This document shows, in pieces, positions 51,278 to 59,835 of a stretch of DNA of 64,000 bases (the stretch's first letter is position 1; each line of letters opens with the position of its first letter). This DNA comes from MED660 sp002691025 (GTDB lineage Bacteria > Myxococcota_A > UBA9160 > UBA4427). The notes below the pieces were generated by a model. It saw only the letters and a program-made list of their open reading frames with translations. It made no database searches and was not told the DNA's origin. The stretch covers positions 1 through 64,000 of the forward strand of contig NHDZ02000008.1 of assembly GCA_002170485.2 (NCBI GenBank). The letters are read 5' to 3'. Both the position numbers and the translations under genes were made by a program.

Positions 51278-51560
51278 AGTTCCTCTGGGTACTCTGCGGG
51301 TGGCTTCCAGGACCGCTTTCTTTCCAGTTCATATACTAGACTAGACTCGATCGGGTCGGTTCCATGTCATTCCGGGCTGGCCATTTCCTTTCGGGCTCCG
51401 AAGAGGTCCGCCACAGAGCCCCTGACCATTGCAACCTGTAGCGAGAATCTCCATTATCAGGGTGTATCGCGGCCAAGGGAGGCTTGGCGGCGCGTTCCGG
51501 ACCAACTTTTCTTGGATGGGACGTCTTCTCCTCATAGCGACAACAAAGGAAACAACATCG

Positions 51561-52082
51561 ATGACGCGACGATCACCCAGCACAGGATCCATCCTTTTCC
51601 TCCTGATTCCCGTGGCTCTGCTCATGGGCTTCTTTGGTTGTGCCACCTCAAGCAAGGATGATGCAACTTCGGCGGGTACGGGAAGTGAGTTCAGTGATGC
51701 GGGTGCGACGGCGAGCGCTGACTCTTCGGCGGCCGCGGCGCCGAAGGGGTGGACGGATCCGGGTATGGTCCATTTTTCTTTTGATCGCTCGGAGATTACA
51801 GAAGCCGATGCACCGGTTCTCAAGGATGTGGCCGGCCAGGTCAACGACCTCGGGATCAAGATCGTCATTTCGGGATACACCGACAATCGAGGGACCGAAG
51901 AATACAATCTGGCGCTCGGGGAGCGTCGGGCGGCGGCGGCTCGAAGCTATCTCGTGAACCTGGGAGTCCCCGCCAATCAGATGACGATTGTCAGTTACGG
52001 AGAATTGCGACCGCTTCAGCGCGGCAACAATGAAGAAGCCTGGGCGATGAATCGTCGGGCCCAGTTCGCCCCGCTCCAGTAG
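51561..52082 (+). CDS. pal: Peptidoglycan-associated lipoprotein Pal
   Basis: This 173-residue lipoprotein has signal SILFLLIPVALLMGFFGC with lipobox GFFGC. A Ser/Ala-rich linker precedes the OmpA-like peptidoglycan-binding domain (MVHFSFDRSEITEADAPVL ... SGYTDNRGTEEYNLALGERR ... NRRAQFAPLQ). The frame opens at 51429, but ATG 51561 gives the signal peptide. No tolQRAB genes are adjacent, so this pal is separated from the usual Tol cluster. Confidence 0.9.
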   Translation: MTRRSPSTGSILFLLIPVALLMGFFGCATSSKDDATSAGTGSEFSDAGATASADSSAAAAPKGWTDPGMVHFSFDRSEITEADAPVLKDVAGQVNDLGIKIVISGYTDNRGTEEYNLALGERRAAAARSYLVNLGVPANQMTIVSYGELRPLQRGNNEEAWAMNRRAQFAPLQ

Positions 52083-52245
52083 CAGCCTTTCCCCTCAAGA
52101 GTCATCCTGAGGGCGTCGTCGAGTACTCCCGGGCCTGTTCCAGGGCGTTGGCGGCTGGCGGCTCGGCTGGGTATCGTGATTCGAGTTTACAAGGTGTTTG
52201 AACGGCCGTCAGAATTCGGCCTTCGCCCAACCCAAGGAGATACAG

Positions 52246-53892
52246 ATGCCCGTCCATGGTGGAAAACTCGCCGCACGCGCTCTCAAGCAGGCTGGGGTAG
52301 AAGTTATTTTTACACTTCCCGGCGGTCACATCATGCCGCTCTATGACGGCTGCCTGGATGAAGGCATCCGTATCATCGATGTCCGTCACGAGCAGGCGGC
52401 CGTGCATGCCGCCGACTCCTGGGCCCGTTGCAATCCGGGAAGTATCGGTGTGGCGGCCATCACGGCGGGACCGGGTGTGACCGACGGTGTCACCGGGATC
52501 GCCAATGCCTGGCGGGCCAATTCCCCGATCCTCGTATTCGGTGGCCAGGGCCCGTTCAGCCAGTTGCGAAAGGGCTCCTTGCAGGAGATGGATCACCTTG
52601 GCGTGGTGCGTCCCATTACAAAGTACTGTGACGCCGTCTATACCACGAGCCGGATTCCCGAATTCGTCGAATTGGCCATTCGTCATGCGGTTTCGGGTAT
52701 TCCCGGCCCGGCCTATCTCGAAATTCCGATGGATACCTGGAACGGTCAGGTCGAGTGGGAGGACGCCCCGATTCCCATCATTCGAACCGAATCTCCGCGA
52801 CTTTCGCCGGATCGACAAGAAGCCCAGAAGGCCATCGAGATCCTGGCCGCCTCGGAGCGCCCCATGTTGATGGCGGGGACCAGCGTCAAGTGGTCGCGCG
52901 GTTCGGAATCCATGAACCGTTTCATTGAAGAGACCCACATTCCGACCTTTACCAACGGTATGGGGCGGGGAACGGTGCCCTTCGACTCGCCGGAGTTTCT
53001 CAATCGCTCTCGGCGCGATGCCATGAAGCAGATCGACTGCATCGTGCTGGCCGGGACCTTGCTGGATTTTCGAATGCGTTTTGGCGACACGATTCCGCGT
53101 GATGCAAAGATCATTCAACTAGAGATGGATGCGACCTTGATCGGCCAGAATCGGCCCACCGATGTGCCGCTTGTGGGCAACCTGGGTTGTAGTTTCGATC
53201 TCCTTCTGGAAGAAGCCAAGAATCAGGGCGTCGATCTGGACTTTTCGACTTTTCGGGATGAGCTGCGTGAGATCGAGAATGCCGCCGAAGAAAAGGTCCA
53301 GGCCAATCTGAACAGCGATGAAGTGCCCATTGATGCCCAGCGTATGTGCCGTGAGGTGCGTGATTGGCTTGCGACCCTCGATGCTCCCATTGTGATCGGG
53401 GATGGCGGAGACATTGTTGCGACCGCGGCGAAGATCCTTCCCGTTCGAGGCGAAGGGGCCTGGATGGACCCGGGTCCTCTCGGCACGTTGGGTGTGGGGA
53501 TGCCTTTTGGTCTGGCGGCCCAGCTCTCCCATCCCGAGAAGAGGGTGGTCATCGTCTACGGCGACGGCTCTTTCGGTCTCAACGGATTCGAGTTCGACAC
53601 AGCAATCCGGTTCGGTCTGCCGGTCATCGGAATCGTGGGCAACGATGCGGCCTGGGGTCAGATGATGCGACCCCAGGGCGCCATGATGGGATGGGACCGG
53701 CTGGATGGCACGCTGCTGGCGCGGACGCGATACGACAAGATCGTGGAAGCGATGGGGGGGTACGGCGAGTTGGTCGAGAGCCCGGATGAGATCCGCCCGG
53801 CCCTGGAGCGGGCTGCAGCGTCAGGCAAGGCGGCCTGTATCAATATCATGATCAAGCAGGATCGTGACTTCAAGGGCGGAATCTACGTCTGA
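52246..53892 (+). CDS. Thiamine-diphosphate-dependent enzyme (acetolactate synthase/2-hydroxyacyl-CoA lyase-like)
   Basis: This protein of about 548 residues has the three ThDP-enzyme domains. The catalytic Glu is in IIDVRHEQAAVHAADSWAR, the central domain has RPMLMAGTSVKWSRGSESMN, and the ThDP/Mg motif is VVIVYGDGSFGLNGFEFDTA continuing to IVGNDAAWGQM. ATG 52246 (MPVHGGKLAARAL) with AAGGAGA is used. The sequence resembles proteins annotated as acetolactate synthase or oxalyl/2-hydroxyacyl-CoA lyase, but no small subunit is adjacent, so the substrate is open. Confidence 0.82.
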   Translation: MPVHGGKLAARALKQAGVEVIFTLPGGHIMPLYDGCLDEGIRIIDVRHEQAAVHAADSWARCNPGSIGVAAITAGPGVTDGVTGIANAWRANSPILVFGGQGPFSQLRKGSLQEMDHLGVVRPITKYCDAVYTTSRIPEFVELAIRHAVSGIPGPAYLEIPMDTWNGQVEWEDAPIPIIRTESPRLSPDRQEAQKAIEILAASERPMLMAGTSVKWSRGSESMNRFIEETHIPTFTNGMGRGTVPFDSPEFLNRSRRDAMKQIDCIVLAGTLLDFRMRFGDTIPRDAKIIQLEMDATLIGQNRPTDVPLVGNLGCSFDLLLEEAKNQGVDLDFSTFRDELREIENAAEEKVQANLNSDEVPIDAQRMCREVRDWLATLDAPIVIGDGGDIVATAAKILPVRGEGAWMDPGPLGTLGVGMPFGLAAQLSHPEKRVVIVYGDGSFGLNGFEFDTAIRFGLPVIGIVGNDAAWGQMMRPQGAMMGWDRLDGTLLARTRYDKIVEAMGGYGELVESPDEIRPALERAAASGKAACINIMIKQDRDFKGGIYV

Positions 53893-56731
53893 AGTGGAAT
53901 CGAGTTCCCCGCAAGGGGTCTGGCTGAAGCGGCTTGAAGCCTGGGAATCGGACCCGGGTTATCCGCGACTTCGGGCTTTTCTCGATGAGCTCTGTCCTGT
54001 CGCCATCGTGACGGCGGGTCATCGTGGGTCCGGGGGACTCGAGACGGATTCCGGTCTTCCACGAGGGGCCGTTCTTCTCGACGAAACGGGTTCAGGCCTT
54101 CATCTTCTTCAAGGAGTTTCGGGCGGTCGCTTGGATTCGACCCCCGACCCCTCCGACCCTTTCGGCGAAATCGAGCGCAAAGCAACCGAGAGAGCCTGGC
54201 TTGACAGTCTGGCGGGCCGCACCGTGATCATGCACGGTGAGGGTTCCGATACCGGTGCACCCGTTCGCAGCGAGCTTGTTTTTTCTGAAGCCGGTCGTGT
54301 CTTGGACACTCGCGATCTGATGATGCTCACGCATCCGGATATGCTCGATCATAAATTTGAATCCTGGTATCAGGCCGTGTGGGGCTCGCCTCCGGATCCC
54401 GACGCGACTTCGTTTTGGGTCTTTTCGCTTCTCATGGGGATCGCCAATGCGGCCAGTGTGGGTGAATCCCGATATGAATATGCCCGAGAAGCTCTTGAAA
54501 GGTTCTCGGGGGAGTCGCCTTGGTTGTCTTTGTTGCCAGCCACCGCCGGCCTGGAGGAACGAGGGCGCTTCACCGAGCAAACCGTTCAAATCGAGAGCAC
54601 AGAAGAAGAACCGGTGCCGTTTGACCTGGACGCCATCGCAGACGTATTGGCCGATGAAGCGCGTGGAGCGCGGTATTTTCCGGGCTATCGCGCACGCCCA
54701 GAGCAGATCACGCTCATGCGGAGCTTCTTCGAGAATCTGGAGGGCGGTGGCAGTCTCCTGATTGAAGGTGGAACCGGGGTGGGGAAATCGCTCGCTTATC
54801 TTGCGGCGGCCATCCCTTTTGCGATGGCGCGTGCGGAGGCGGGCGAACGCGAACCGGTTGTGATCTCGACGCGGACCAAACTCTTGCAGGATCAGTTGCT
54901 GGAGAAGGACATCGCGGCAGCAGCTCGCATGTTGGGTCATCCGGAGCTCAAAGCGCTTTCCATCAAGGGTCGAGCCAACTATGTCTGTGAGCGTCGCCTG
55001 CAAGACACGCTGGCGACAGGATCGGACCTGGACCTCCTGGCGGAAGACAGGATGACGTATTCGTCCCTTCTCTCCTGTGCACGGATCAGGCCTGGAGGGG
55101 AAGTGGGTTCGCTTCCGAGTCCTTTTTTTCGACGCCGTCCGCTTTTGCGGGATCTGATTGAGGGCTCGGTGGCGCGTCGCGCCGAGCAGTGCAGTCGGGA
55201 GCAGTGTGGTCATGAGCGCCGTTGTCCCTTTGGCCAACGCCGTCAGGCCTTGGGGAAAGCCGATTTGATTGTGGCCAACCACGACCTTCTGCTGCGTTGG
55301 CCCCCCGACTATCCCCGCTTCGAGCATGTCATCGTGGACGAAGCCCATGAGTTGGCCAGTGTGGCCGATGAAGTCTATGCCCAGGTGGTCCGCCCGGAGG
55401 AAATCCAGGAACGTCTGGACGAAATTTTTGGTTCTCCGAGCCGGAACACCTCGAACCCAGGGCTCCTGCCTCACGCTTTGCGCGAAGAGGCACTGCCCCG
55501 AGTGACCCCGATCCGCCGGACCTTGCACGAGGATCTGTCCGCCTTGGGGCGATTGGTGGCCGATGAGTCCAGTGCTTTTGGTGAGTTCGAATTGCCCCCC
55601 GATGCATCTCGGGTCCTACCTCGAGCCGCTCAGATGGCCGAGCTTTCGGCGGCGAGGCTGGATGAACTTTCCCGTTTGGCACAGGAATTTGATGCTCGGG
55701 CCGAATGGGGATCCGAGGAGAGTCCTGCCAACGAGGGGCCGAGCGCCGTGCTCCGCCACGCCCAGTCTTTTTCCGATGCGGCGGTGGGCTTGCGGAGAGC
55801 CTTTTCTGAATCGGGCCTGGATGCGGTGGCGGCTTTTGACCGGTTGGTGGTACCGCATGATCGATGGACACTGGCGATTCGAGCTGTTTCGCCGGCCTCG
55901 GATTTCCACGAGCACTTCATGGAAGGTTTGGAGTCATTTTCGGGCGTGTCCGCCAGCCTCTTTGTGGGCGGGGATGCCTTTGCGGCTGTGGGTGAGCTCG
56001 AAATCGAGGAAAGAAGCCATTTTGGTGTCGATAAGGTCACGACTCCAAGCCCCTTCGACTATGCGGGACATATGCGGGTGGCGGCGATTCGGCCCTCGGG
56101 AGCGCCCCTGGATCTGGTTTCGGAGACCACAGCGGTGATCGCCGACGTGGCTCGTTCTCTGGGCGGGCGTACGATGGGCCTCTTTTCCAGTCTGAAGCGC
56201 ATGCGAGAGGTGGCGGAGAGGCTGGAAACCCTGCTTTCTCCTCATCAGATCGAAGTTCTGGCTCCGCGACGCTCGGGCGATGACCCCGGCGGCCTCGTGA
56301 GGCGCTTTCGTGACCGCTCGGGTGGAGGAGTTCTGCTGGGGTCAAGGACCTTCTGGCAAGGCCTCGATATCGCGGGCGATGATCTTCAGGCCGTGGTGAT
56401 CGAAAAGCTCCCCTTTGAGGTACCTACGGAGCTTCGCCGCCGCCGAGAGACACATTTGAGCGACATGGGTGAGAATGCCTTTCAGCGCTACCGGCTTGGC
56501 AAGATGCTGCTGAATTTGAAACAAATGACCGGACGTTTGATTCGGGGCGAGTCCGACCGGGGTTTGGTGGTCATTGTCGACGCCCGGACCCAGCAGAGAT
56601 ATTTCGAGCAGATCGGCTCCGCGATGCCGGGTGGAGTCGAAATCCAGGTGGTGGAACGGGAGATTCTCCCGGAATTGTTGTCCGAGTTGAACCTCATCTC
56701 GACGTTGACGAACGGCGACTCGGGGTCATAA
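53864..56731 (+). CDS. DinG/XPD-family Fe-S helicase with degenerate exonuclease-like N-terminus
   Basis: This is a superfamily 2 helicase of up to 955 residues. Motifs are LLIEGGTGVGKSLAYLAA (Walker A, near residue 300), VVISTRTKLLQDQLLEKDI, HVIVDEAHELASVADEV (DEAH) and MTGRLIRGESDRGLVVIVD (motif VI). Four or more Cys around YVCERR, LLSCAR and EQCSREQCGHERRCPF can hold an Fe-S cluster. The first ~230 residues resemble a DnaQ fold but lack its acidic residues. GTG 53864 overlaps the TPP gene by 29 bases; GTG 53894 is an alternative. Confidence 0.88.
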   Translation: MTSRAESTSEVESSSPQGVWLKRLEAWESDPGYPRLRAFLDELCPVAIVTAGHRGSGGLETDSGLPRGAVLLDETGSGLHLLQGVSGGRLDSTPDPSDPFGEIERKATERAWLDSLAGRTVIMHGEGSDTGAPVRSELVFSEAGRVLDTRDLMMLTHPDMLDHKFESWYQAVWGSPPDPDATSFWVFSLLMGIANAASVGESRYEYAREALERFSGESPWLSLLPATAGLEERGRFTEQTVQIESTEEEPVPFDLDAIADVLADEARGARYFPGYRARPEQITLMRSFFENLEGGGSLLIEGGTGVGKSLAYLAAAIPFAMARAEAGEREPVVISTRTKLLQDQLLEKDIAAAARMLGHPELKALSIKGRANYVCERRLQDTLATGSDLDLLAEDRMTYSSLLSCARIRPGGEVGSLPSPFFRRRPLLRDLIEGSVARRAEQCSREQCGHERRCPFGQRRQALGKADLIVANHDLLLRWPPDYPRFEHVIVDEAHELASVADEVYAQVVRPEEIQERLDEIFGSPSRNTSNPGLLPHALREEALPRVTPIRRTLHEDLSALGRLVADESSAFGEFELPPDASRVLPRAAQMAELSAARLDELSRLAQEFDARAEWGSEESPANEGPSAVLRHAQSFSDAAVGLRRAFSESGLDAVAAFDRLVVPHDRWTLAIRAVSPASDFHEHFMEGLESFSGVSASLFVGGDAFAAVGELEIEERSHFGVDKVTTPSPFDYAGHMRVAAIRPSGAPLDLVSETTAVIADVARSLGGRTMGLFSSLKRMREVAERLETLLSPHQIEVLAPRRSGDDPGGLVRRFRDRSGGGVLLGSRTFWQGLDIAGDDLQAVVIEKLPFEVPTELRRRRETHLSDMGENAFQRYRLGKMLLNLKQMTGRLIRGESDRGLVVIVDARTQQRYFEQIGSAMPGGVEIQVVEREILPELLSELNLISTLTNGDSGS

Positions 56732-57043
56732 TCTGGGCATCTCCCAAAGCGACTTCCCCAACGAAGATTTGCAAGACATTTGCATTTGAACGGGCGGCGG
56801 CGAGCTGTTTTCAAAGCGCGCGAGCCCCCGAAGGGTATCGAGAGTGATCCGTGCGGGGTCCAGTGCAAGGTACGAATGCAGCGAAGCGGCCGCTCGCTGT
56901 CTGGGCATCGGGGATCGGTCGGGTTCAACCCGAAACGTTTTTATTGAACAGAAGGGCTGAGAGATCCGCGCACATGAACTCGGACCAGGGACGAAGAATT
57001 TCTTCTATCGAGAAGCCAGAACATCTTTGGAGGGCGTCTTAAG
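56732..57043. other. Gap before the fatty-acid-synthase-like operon
   Basis: This 312-base gap contains the dyad at 56919-56933 and a short 22-codon frame (starting near 56974) that ends just before the KAS III gene. The promoter of the operon is expected here, but none could be fixed by eye. Confidence 0.45.
56919..56933. promoter_or_regulatory. Dyad TCGGGTTCAACCCGA, terminator or operator
   Basis: Perfect 7-bp arms around one base; as RNA this is a 6-bp GC-rich stem with a TCA loop, followed closely by CGTTTTTATT. It may terminate the helicase transcript or be the operator of the lipid operon 110 bases downstream. Confidence 0.45.
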
Positions 57044-58045
57044 TTGGCATTGAATCTTCTGGGAGTCGGACACTTTCATCCACCGAACGAGATTTCCAAT
57101 TCCTTTCTTGAGTCTTTGGACATCGGTACCAATGATGATTGGATCATGGAGCGTGTGGGGATCCGTTCCCGACGAACGACGCTTCCTTTGGACTACATCC
57201 TGGAGACTCGAAACTGCGACACCCGTGAAGCGCCAAGGGTGGCCGAGATCAGCAATGCCGACCTTGGAGCACGCGCAGCCCGGATGGCCATTGAGCGGGC
57301 CGGAATATCGGCCTCCGATATCGGTCTGGTGATTGGTGGAACCTGCGCGCCCGATACGGTCTCGCCGGCGGAGTCCTGCAATGTTTCCCGCTTGCTTGAG
57401 ATCGAGTCGCCTTCGCTGGATGTCAACTCGGCCTGCACGAGTTTTCTGGCCGGAATGCGCGTGGTCTCGATGATGCGTGAGGACGCTCTGCCCGACTACG
57501 TGCTGGTCGTGGCCATGGAATCCATGACATCGACGGTGGACTATTCTGATCGGCGAGCGGCTGTGCTCTGGGGAGACGCCGGCTTTGCTGCCGTCCTTTC
57601 GCCGCGTCATACAGGCAGGGCCCAGATCGTGGACACCTTCCTGGAATCCAGTCCGGCCGGAGCGGACAAAGTGACGGTGGATCGACAGGGATACTTCGAG
57701 CAGGAAGGCCGGACCGTCCAGATGTTTGCCATCAAGAAGACGAGTATGTGCCTCAATCGGATCAAGGCCCTTCAGGAAGATTCAGGGAGGCCTCTCCACT
57801 TCATTGGCCATCAAGCGAACTTGCGCATGCTTGAAACCGTATGCAAACGCTGTGGCATTGATGATGAATACCACCATGCCAATGTAGATCTATTTGGGAA
57901 TACAGGAGCAGCCAGCTCCGGAACCGTTCTGTCCCAGAACTGGGACAAGTGGCGTGAAGGAGACGACGTGTCCGTGGTGGGTGTGGGTTCGGGTTTGACG
58001 TGGTCTTCCTATCTGGCTCGTTTTGGTGAATCGGAAAACTCATGA
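57044..58045 (+). CDS. 3-oxoacyl-ACP synthase III-like (KAS III) protein
   Basis: This 333-residue thiolase-fold condensing enzyme has the Cys-His-Asn triad: Cys in LDVNSACTSFLAGM, His in HFIGHQANLRMLETV and Asn in DLFGNTGAASSGTVL. KAS III enzymes start chains by condensing an acyl-CoA with malonyl-ACP. The start is a TTG with GGAGGG upstream. An insert (RTTLPLDYILETRNCDTREA) before the first conserved block is unusual. It is the first gene of an operon of overlapped genes; the stop overlaps the next start (ATGA). Confidence 0.9.
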   Translation: MALNLLGVGHFHPPNEISNSFLESLDIGTNDDWIMERVGIRSRRTTLPLDYILETRNCDTREAPRVAEISNADLGARAARMAIERAGISASDIGLVIGGTCAPDTVSPAESCNVSRLLEIESPSLDVNSACTSFLAGMRVVSMMREDALPDYVLVVAMESMTSTVDYSDRRAAVLWGDAGFAAVLSPRHTGRAQIVDTFLESSPAGADKVTVDRQGYFEQEGRTVQMFAIKKTSMCLNRIKALQEDSGRPLHFIGHQANLRMLETVCKRCGIDDEYHHANVDLFGNTGAASSGTVLSQNWDKWREGDDVSVVGVGSGLTWSSYLARFGESENS

Positions 58046-58635
58046 TCAGCTACGAAGAATTCAAATCACGTGACCACTTTGAAAAGCACGAGTTGCTCGC
58101 GTTTGCGTATGGCCGCTTGATCGATGATGCGCCGGAGGCCCTCAAGGCAAGGCTGCCGACGCCCCCCATGCTGATGGTGGATCGCGTTCTGGAGATTTCG
58201 GGTCAGAAGAGTCGGGGTCGGATCGTGGCCGAGCGAGACGTCAATCTGGACGATTGGTTCTTCCAATGCCATTTCCAGAGTGACCCGGTTCAGCCCGGAT
58301 GTCTGGGCCTGGATGGGGTTTGGCAGCTTCTGGGTTTTTATTGCAACTGGCGTGGAGGCCTGGGGACCGGTCGGGCTCTAGGCTGTGGAGAGGTCGAGTT
58401 TTTCGGCCAGATCCGGCCACACGACTCCGTGATCCGTTACGAGGTGGATGTGAAGCGGTACGCGGAGATCGCTCATGCCGAGGCCTGCATGGTGATTGGA
58501 AGTGCGCGACTGCTGGTGGATGACGAAGAGATCTATACCGTGGACGGAGCCCGAGTGGGACTGTTCCAGGGGATCGATTATCCCGATTATCCGCGTCGTT
58601 CGGAGAACTCAAAAGGCGGGAGGTTGGAGCGGTGA
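58042..58635 (+). CDS. fabA: FabA-type 3-hydroxyacyl-ACP dehydratase/isomerase
   Basis: This 197-residue hot-dog-fold enzyme is close to E. coli FabA. The active-site His lies in WFFQCHFQSDPVQPGCLGLD, whose last Asp is the second catalytic residue. The flanking GVWQLLGFYCNWRGGLGTGR, ALGCGEVEFFGQIRP and IYTVDGARVGLFQGI match the family. FabA dehydrates 3-hydroxydecanoyl-ACP and isomerises the product, giving unsaturated chains without oxygen. The N-terminal ~25 residues extend beyond E. coli FabA. It overlaps both neighbours by four bases. Confidence 0.9.
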   Translation: MISYEEFKSRDHFEKHELLAFAYGRLIDDAPEALKARLPTPPMLMVDRVLEISGQKSRGRIVAERDVNLDDWFFQCHFQSDPVQPGCLGLDGVWQLLGFYCNWRGGLGTGRALGCGEVEFFGQIRPHDSVIRYEVDVKRYAEIAHAEACMVIGSARLLVDDEEIYTVDGARVGLFQGIDYPDYPRRSENSKGGRLER

Positions 58636-59360
58636 GCGAAAATCCTGTGGCTTTGGTGACGGGCGCAGCGACGGGAATCGGCGCAGCGTGTGCCCGAAGG
58701 CTCTCTGCGGAGGGCTTTCGCGTGGCTGTCCATTACCGGTCCAGTGCCGAGAAAGCCCAGAAGCTTGTCTCCGAACTGCCGGGTTCGTTTGGATTGCAGG
58801 CGGATCTGACCGACGAGTCCGCCATCGATGGGCTCATCAAGGAAATCAAGGCGGAGGCCGGCCGAGTCGATGTTCTGGTGAACAATGCCGGTTATAACGT
58901 GAACGCTCCCATGCTGACCATGAATCTGGCGCAATATGATTCGGTGGCTTCGGTGGCACGCGGCACCTGGTATCTATCCAAGATGGTGCTTCGACGTTTC
59001 ATGTTTCGGGCCGGAACGGGTCGAATCGTCAACATCTCCAGTGTGGTGGGACATACAGGGAACCCGGGCCAGGTTCCCTATACGATGGTGAAAGCCGGAC
59101 TGGACGCCTTTACCAAATCGCTGTCCCAGGAATTGGTCGGCAAGGATATCCTGGTCAATTCGGTAGCCCCGGGTTTCATCGACACGGATATGACCGAAGT
59201 GCTGCCGGATGAAATCAAGGAGACCATCGTGTCCCGGGTGCCGCAGGGTCGAATGGGGACGGCGGATGAAGTGGCCGATGTAGTGGCTTTTCTTTCGACT
59301 CGGGCCAGTTATATCAATGGGACGGTGATTCATGTCAACGGAGGCATGTACGGTGGCTGA
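58632..59360 (+). CDS. 3-oxoacyl-ACP reductase-like short-chain dehydrogenase
   Basis: This 242-residue SDR has the cofactor loop VTGAATGIGAACARRL (TGxxxGIG), NNAGYN, the catalytic Ser in VNISSVVGHTG, and Tyr/Lys in VPYTMVKAGLDAFTK. The ending YINGTVIHVNGGMYGG is typical of FabG. NADPH preference is suggested by the Arg after the second strand (AVHYRSSAEKA). The start is a GTG overlapping the fabA stop. It likely performs the ketoreduction step of this operon. Confidence 0.9.
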   Translation: MSENPVALVTGAATGIGAACARRLSAEGFRVAVHYRSSAEKAQKLVSELPGSFGLQADLTDESAIDGLIKEIKAEAGRVDVLVNNAGYNVNAPMLTMNLAQYDSVASVARGTWYLSKMVLRRFMFRAGTGRIVNISSVVGHTGNPGQVPYTMVKAGLDAFTKSLSQELVGKDILVNSVAPGFIDTDMTEVLPDEIKETIVSRVPQGRMGTADEVADVVAFLSTRASYINGTVIHVNGGMYGG

Positions 59361-59835
59361 GGAAAACCGCGCGACACCGGGTCATGCGCTGAAACCGGAA
59401 GAGGTCCTGGCTCTGGTGCCTCAGCAGCCGCCCTTTCGTTTCATCGATGAGATCATCGAGCTGGATTCCGAACATATCGTCGCCCAGTACGTGTTTCGTG
59501 AAGAGTCTGACTTCTATCGGGGACATTTTCCGGGTCGACCGATTACGCCGGGCGTGATCTTGATCGAGACGATGGCTCAGGCCGGGGTCGTGGCTTTTGG
59601 GATCTACCTCTATGCGCTTGAGTTCAGTGCGGAGGAAGTGGAAAGCATGCTGACCGTTTTCACGGACGCCAGTGTGGATTTTTCAGGCCAAGTTCTTCCG
59701 GGCGATCGCGTGACGACCACCGGTCGTCTAAAATTTTTTCGTCGCAAGAAGTTGAAAGCTGAAGTGGAAATGCGATTGGACGACGGAACAGTGGTCTGTT
59801 CGGGTGAGTTGTCCGGTATGGGGGTTCCTCGATGA
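59353..59835 (+). CDS. FabZ-like 3-hydroxyacyl-ACP dehydratase
   Basis: This hot-dog protein of about 160 residues has LVPQQPPFRFIDEIIELDSE and the catalytic segment DFYRGHFPGRPITPGVILIE, with the His of HFPG and the Glu of IETMAQAG as in FabZ. The frame opens at ATG 59332, but GTG 59353 has GGAGG eight bases upstream. It overlaps the reductase gene by eight bases and the KAS gene by four. A second dehydratase beside FabA gives the operon both saturated and isomerising routes. Confidence 0.87.
   Translation: MAEENRATPGHALKPEEVLALVPQQPPFRFIDEIIELDSEHIVAQYVFREESDFYRGHFPGRPITPGVILIETMAQAGVVAFGIYLYALEFSAEEVESMLTVFTDASVDFSGQVLPGDRVTTTGRLKFFRRKKLKAEVEMRLDDGTVVCSGELSGMGVPR

Noticed and set aside
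54092..55528. A 478-codon minus frame antisense to the helicase gene
   Set aside because: Long antisense frames are common at this base composition; the plus strand carries clear helicase motifs over the same bases.
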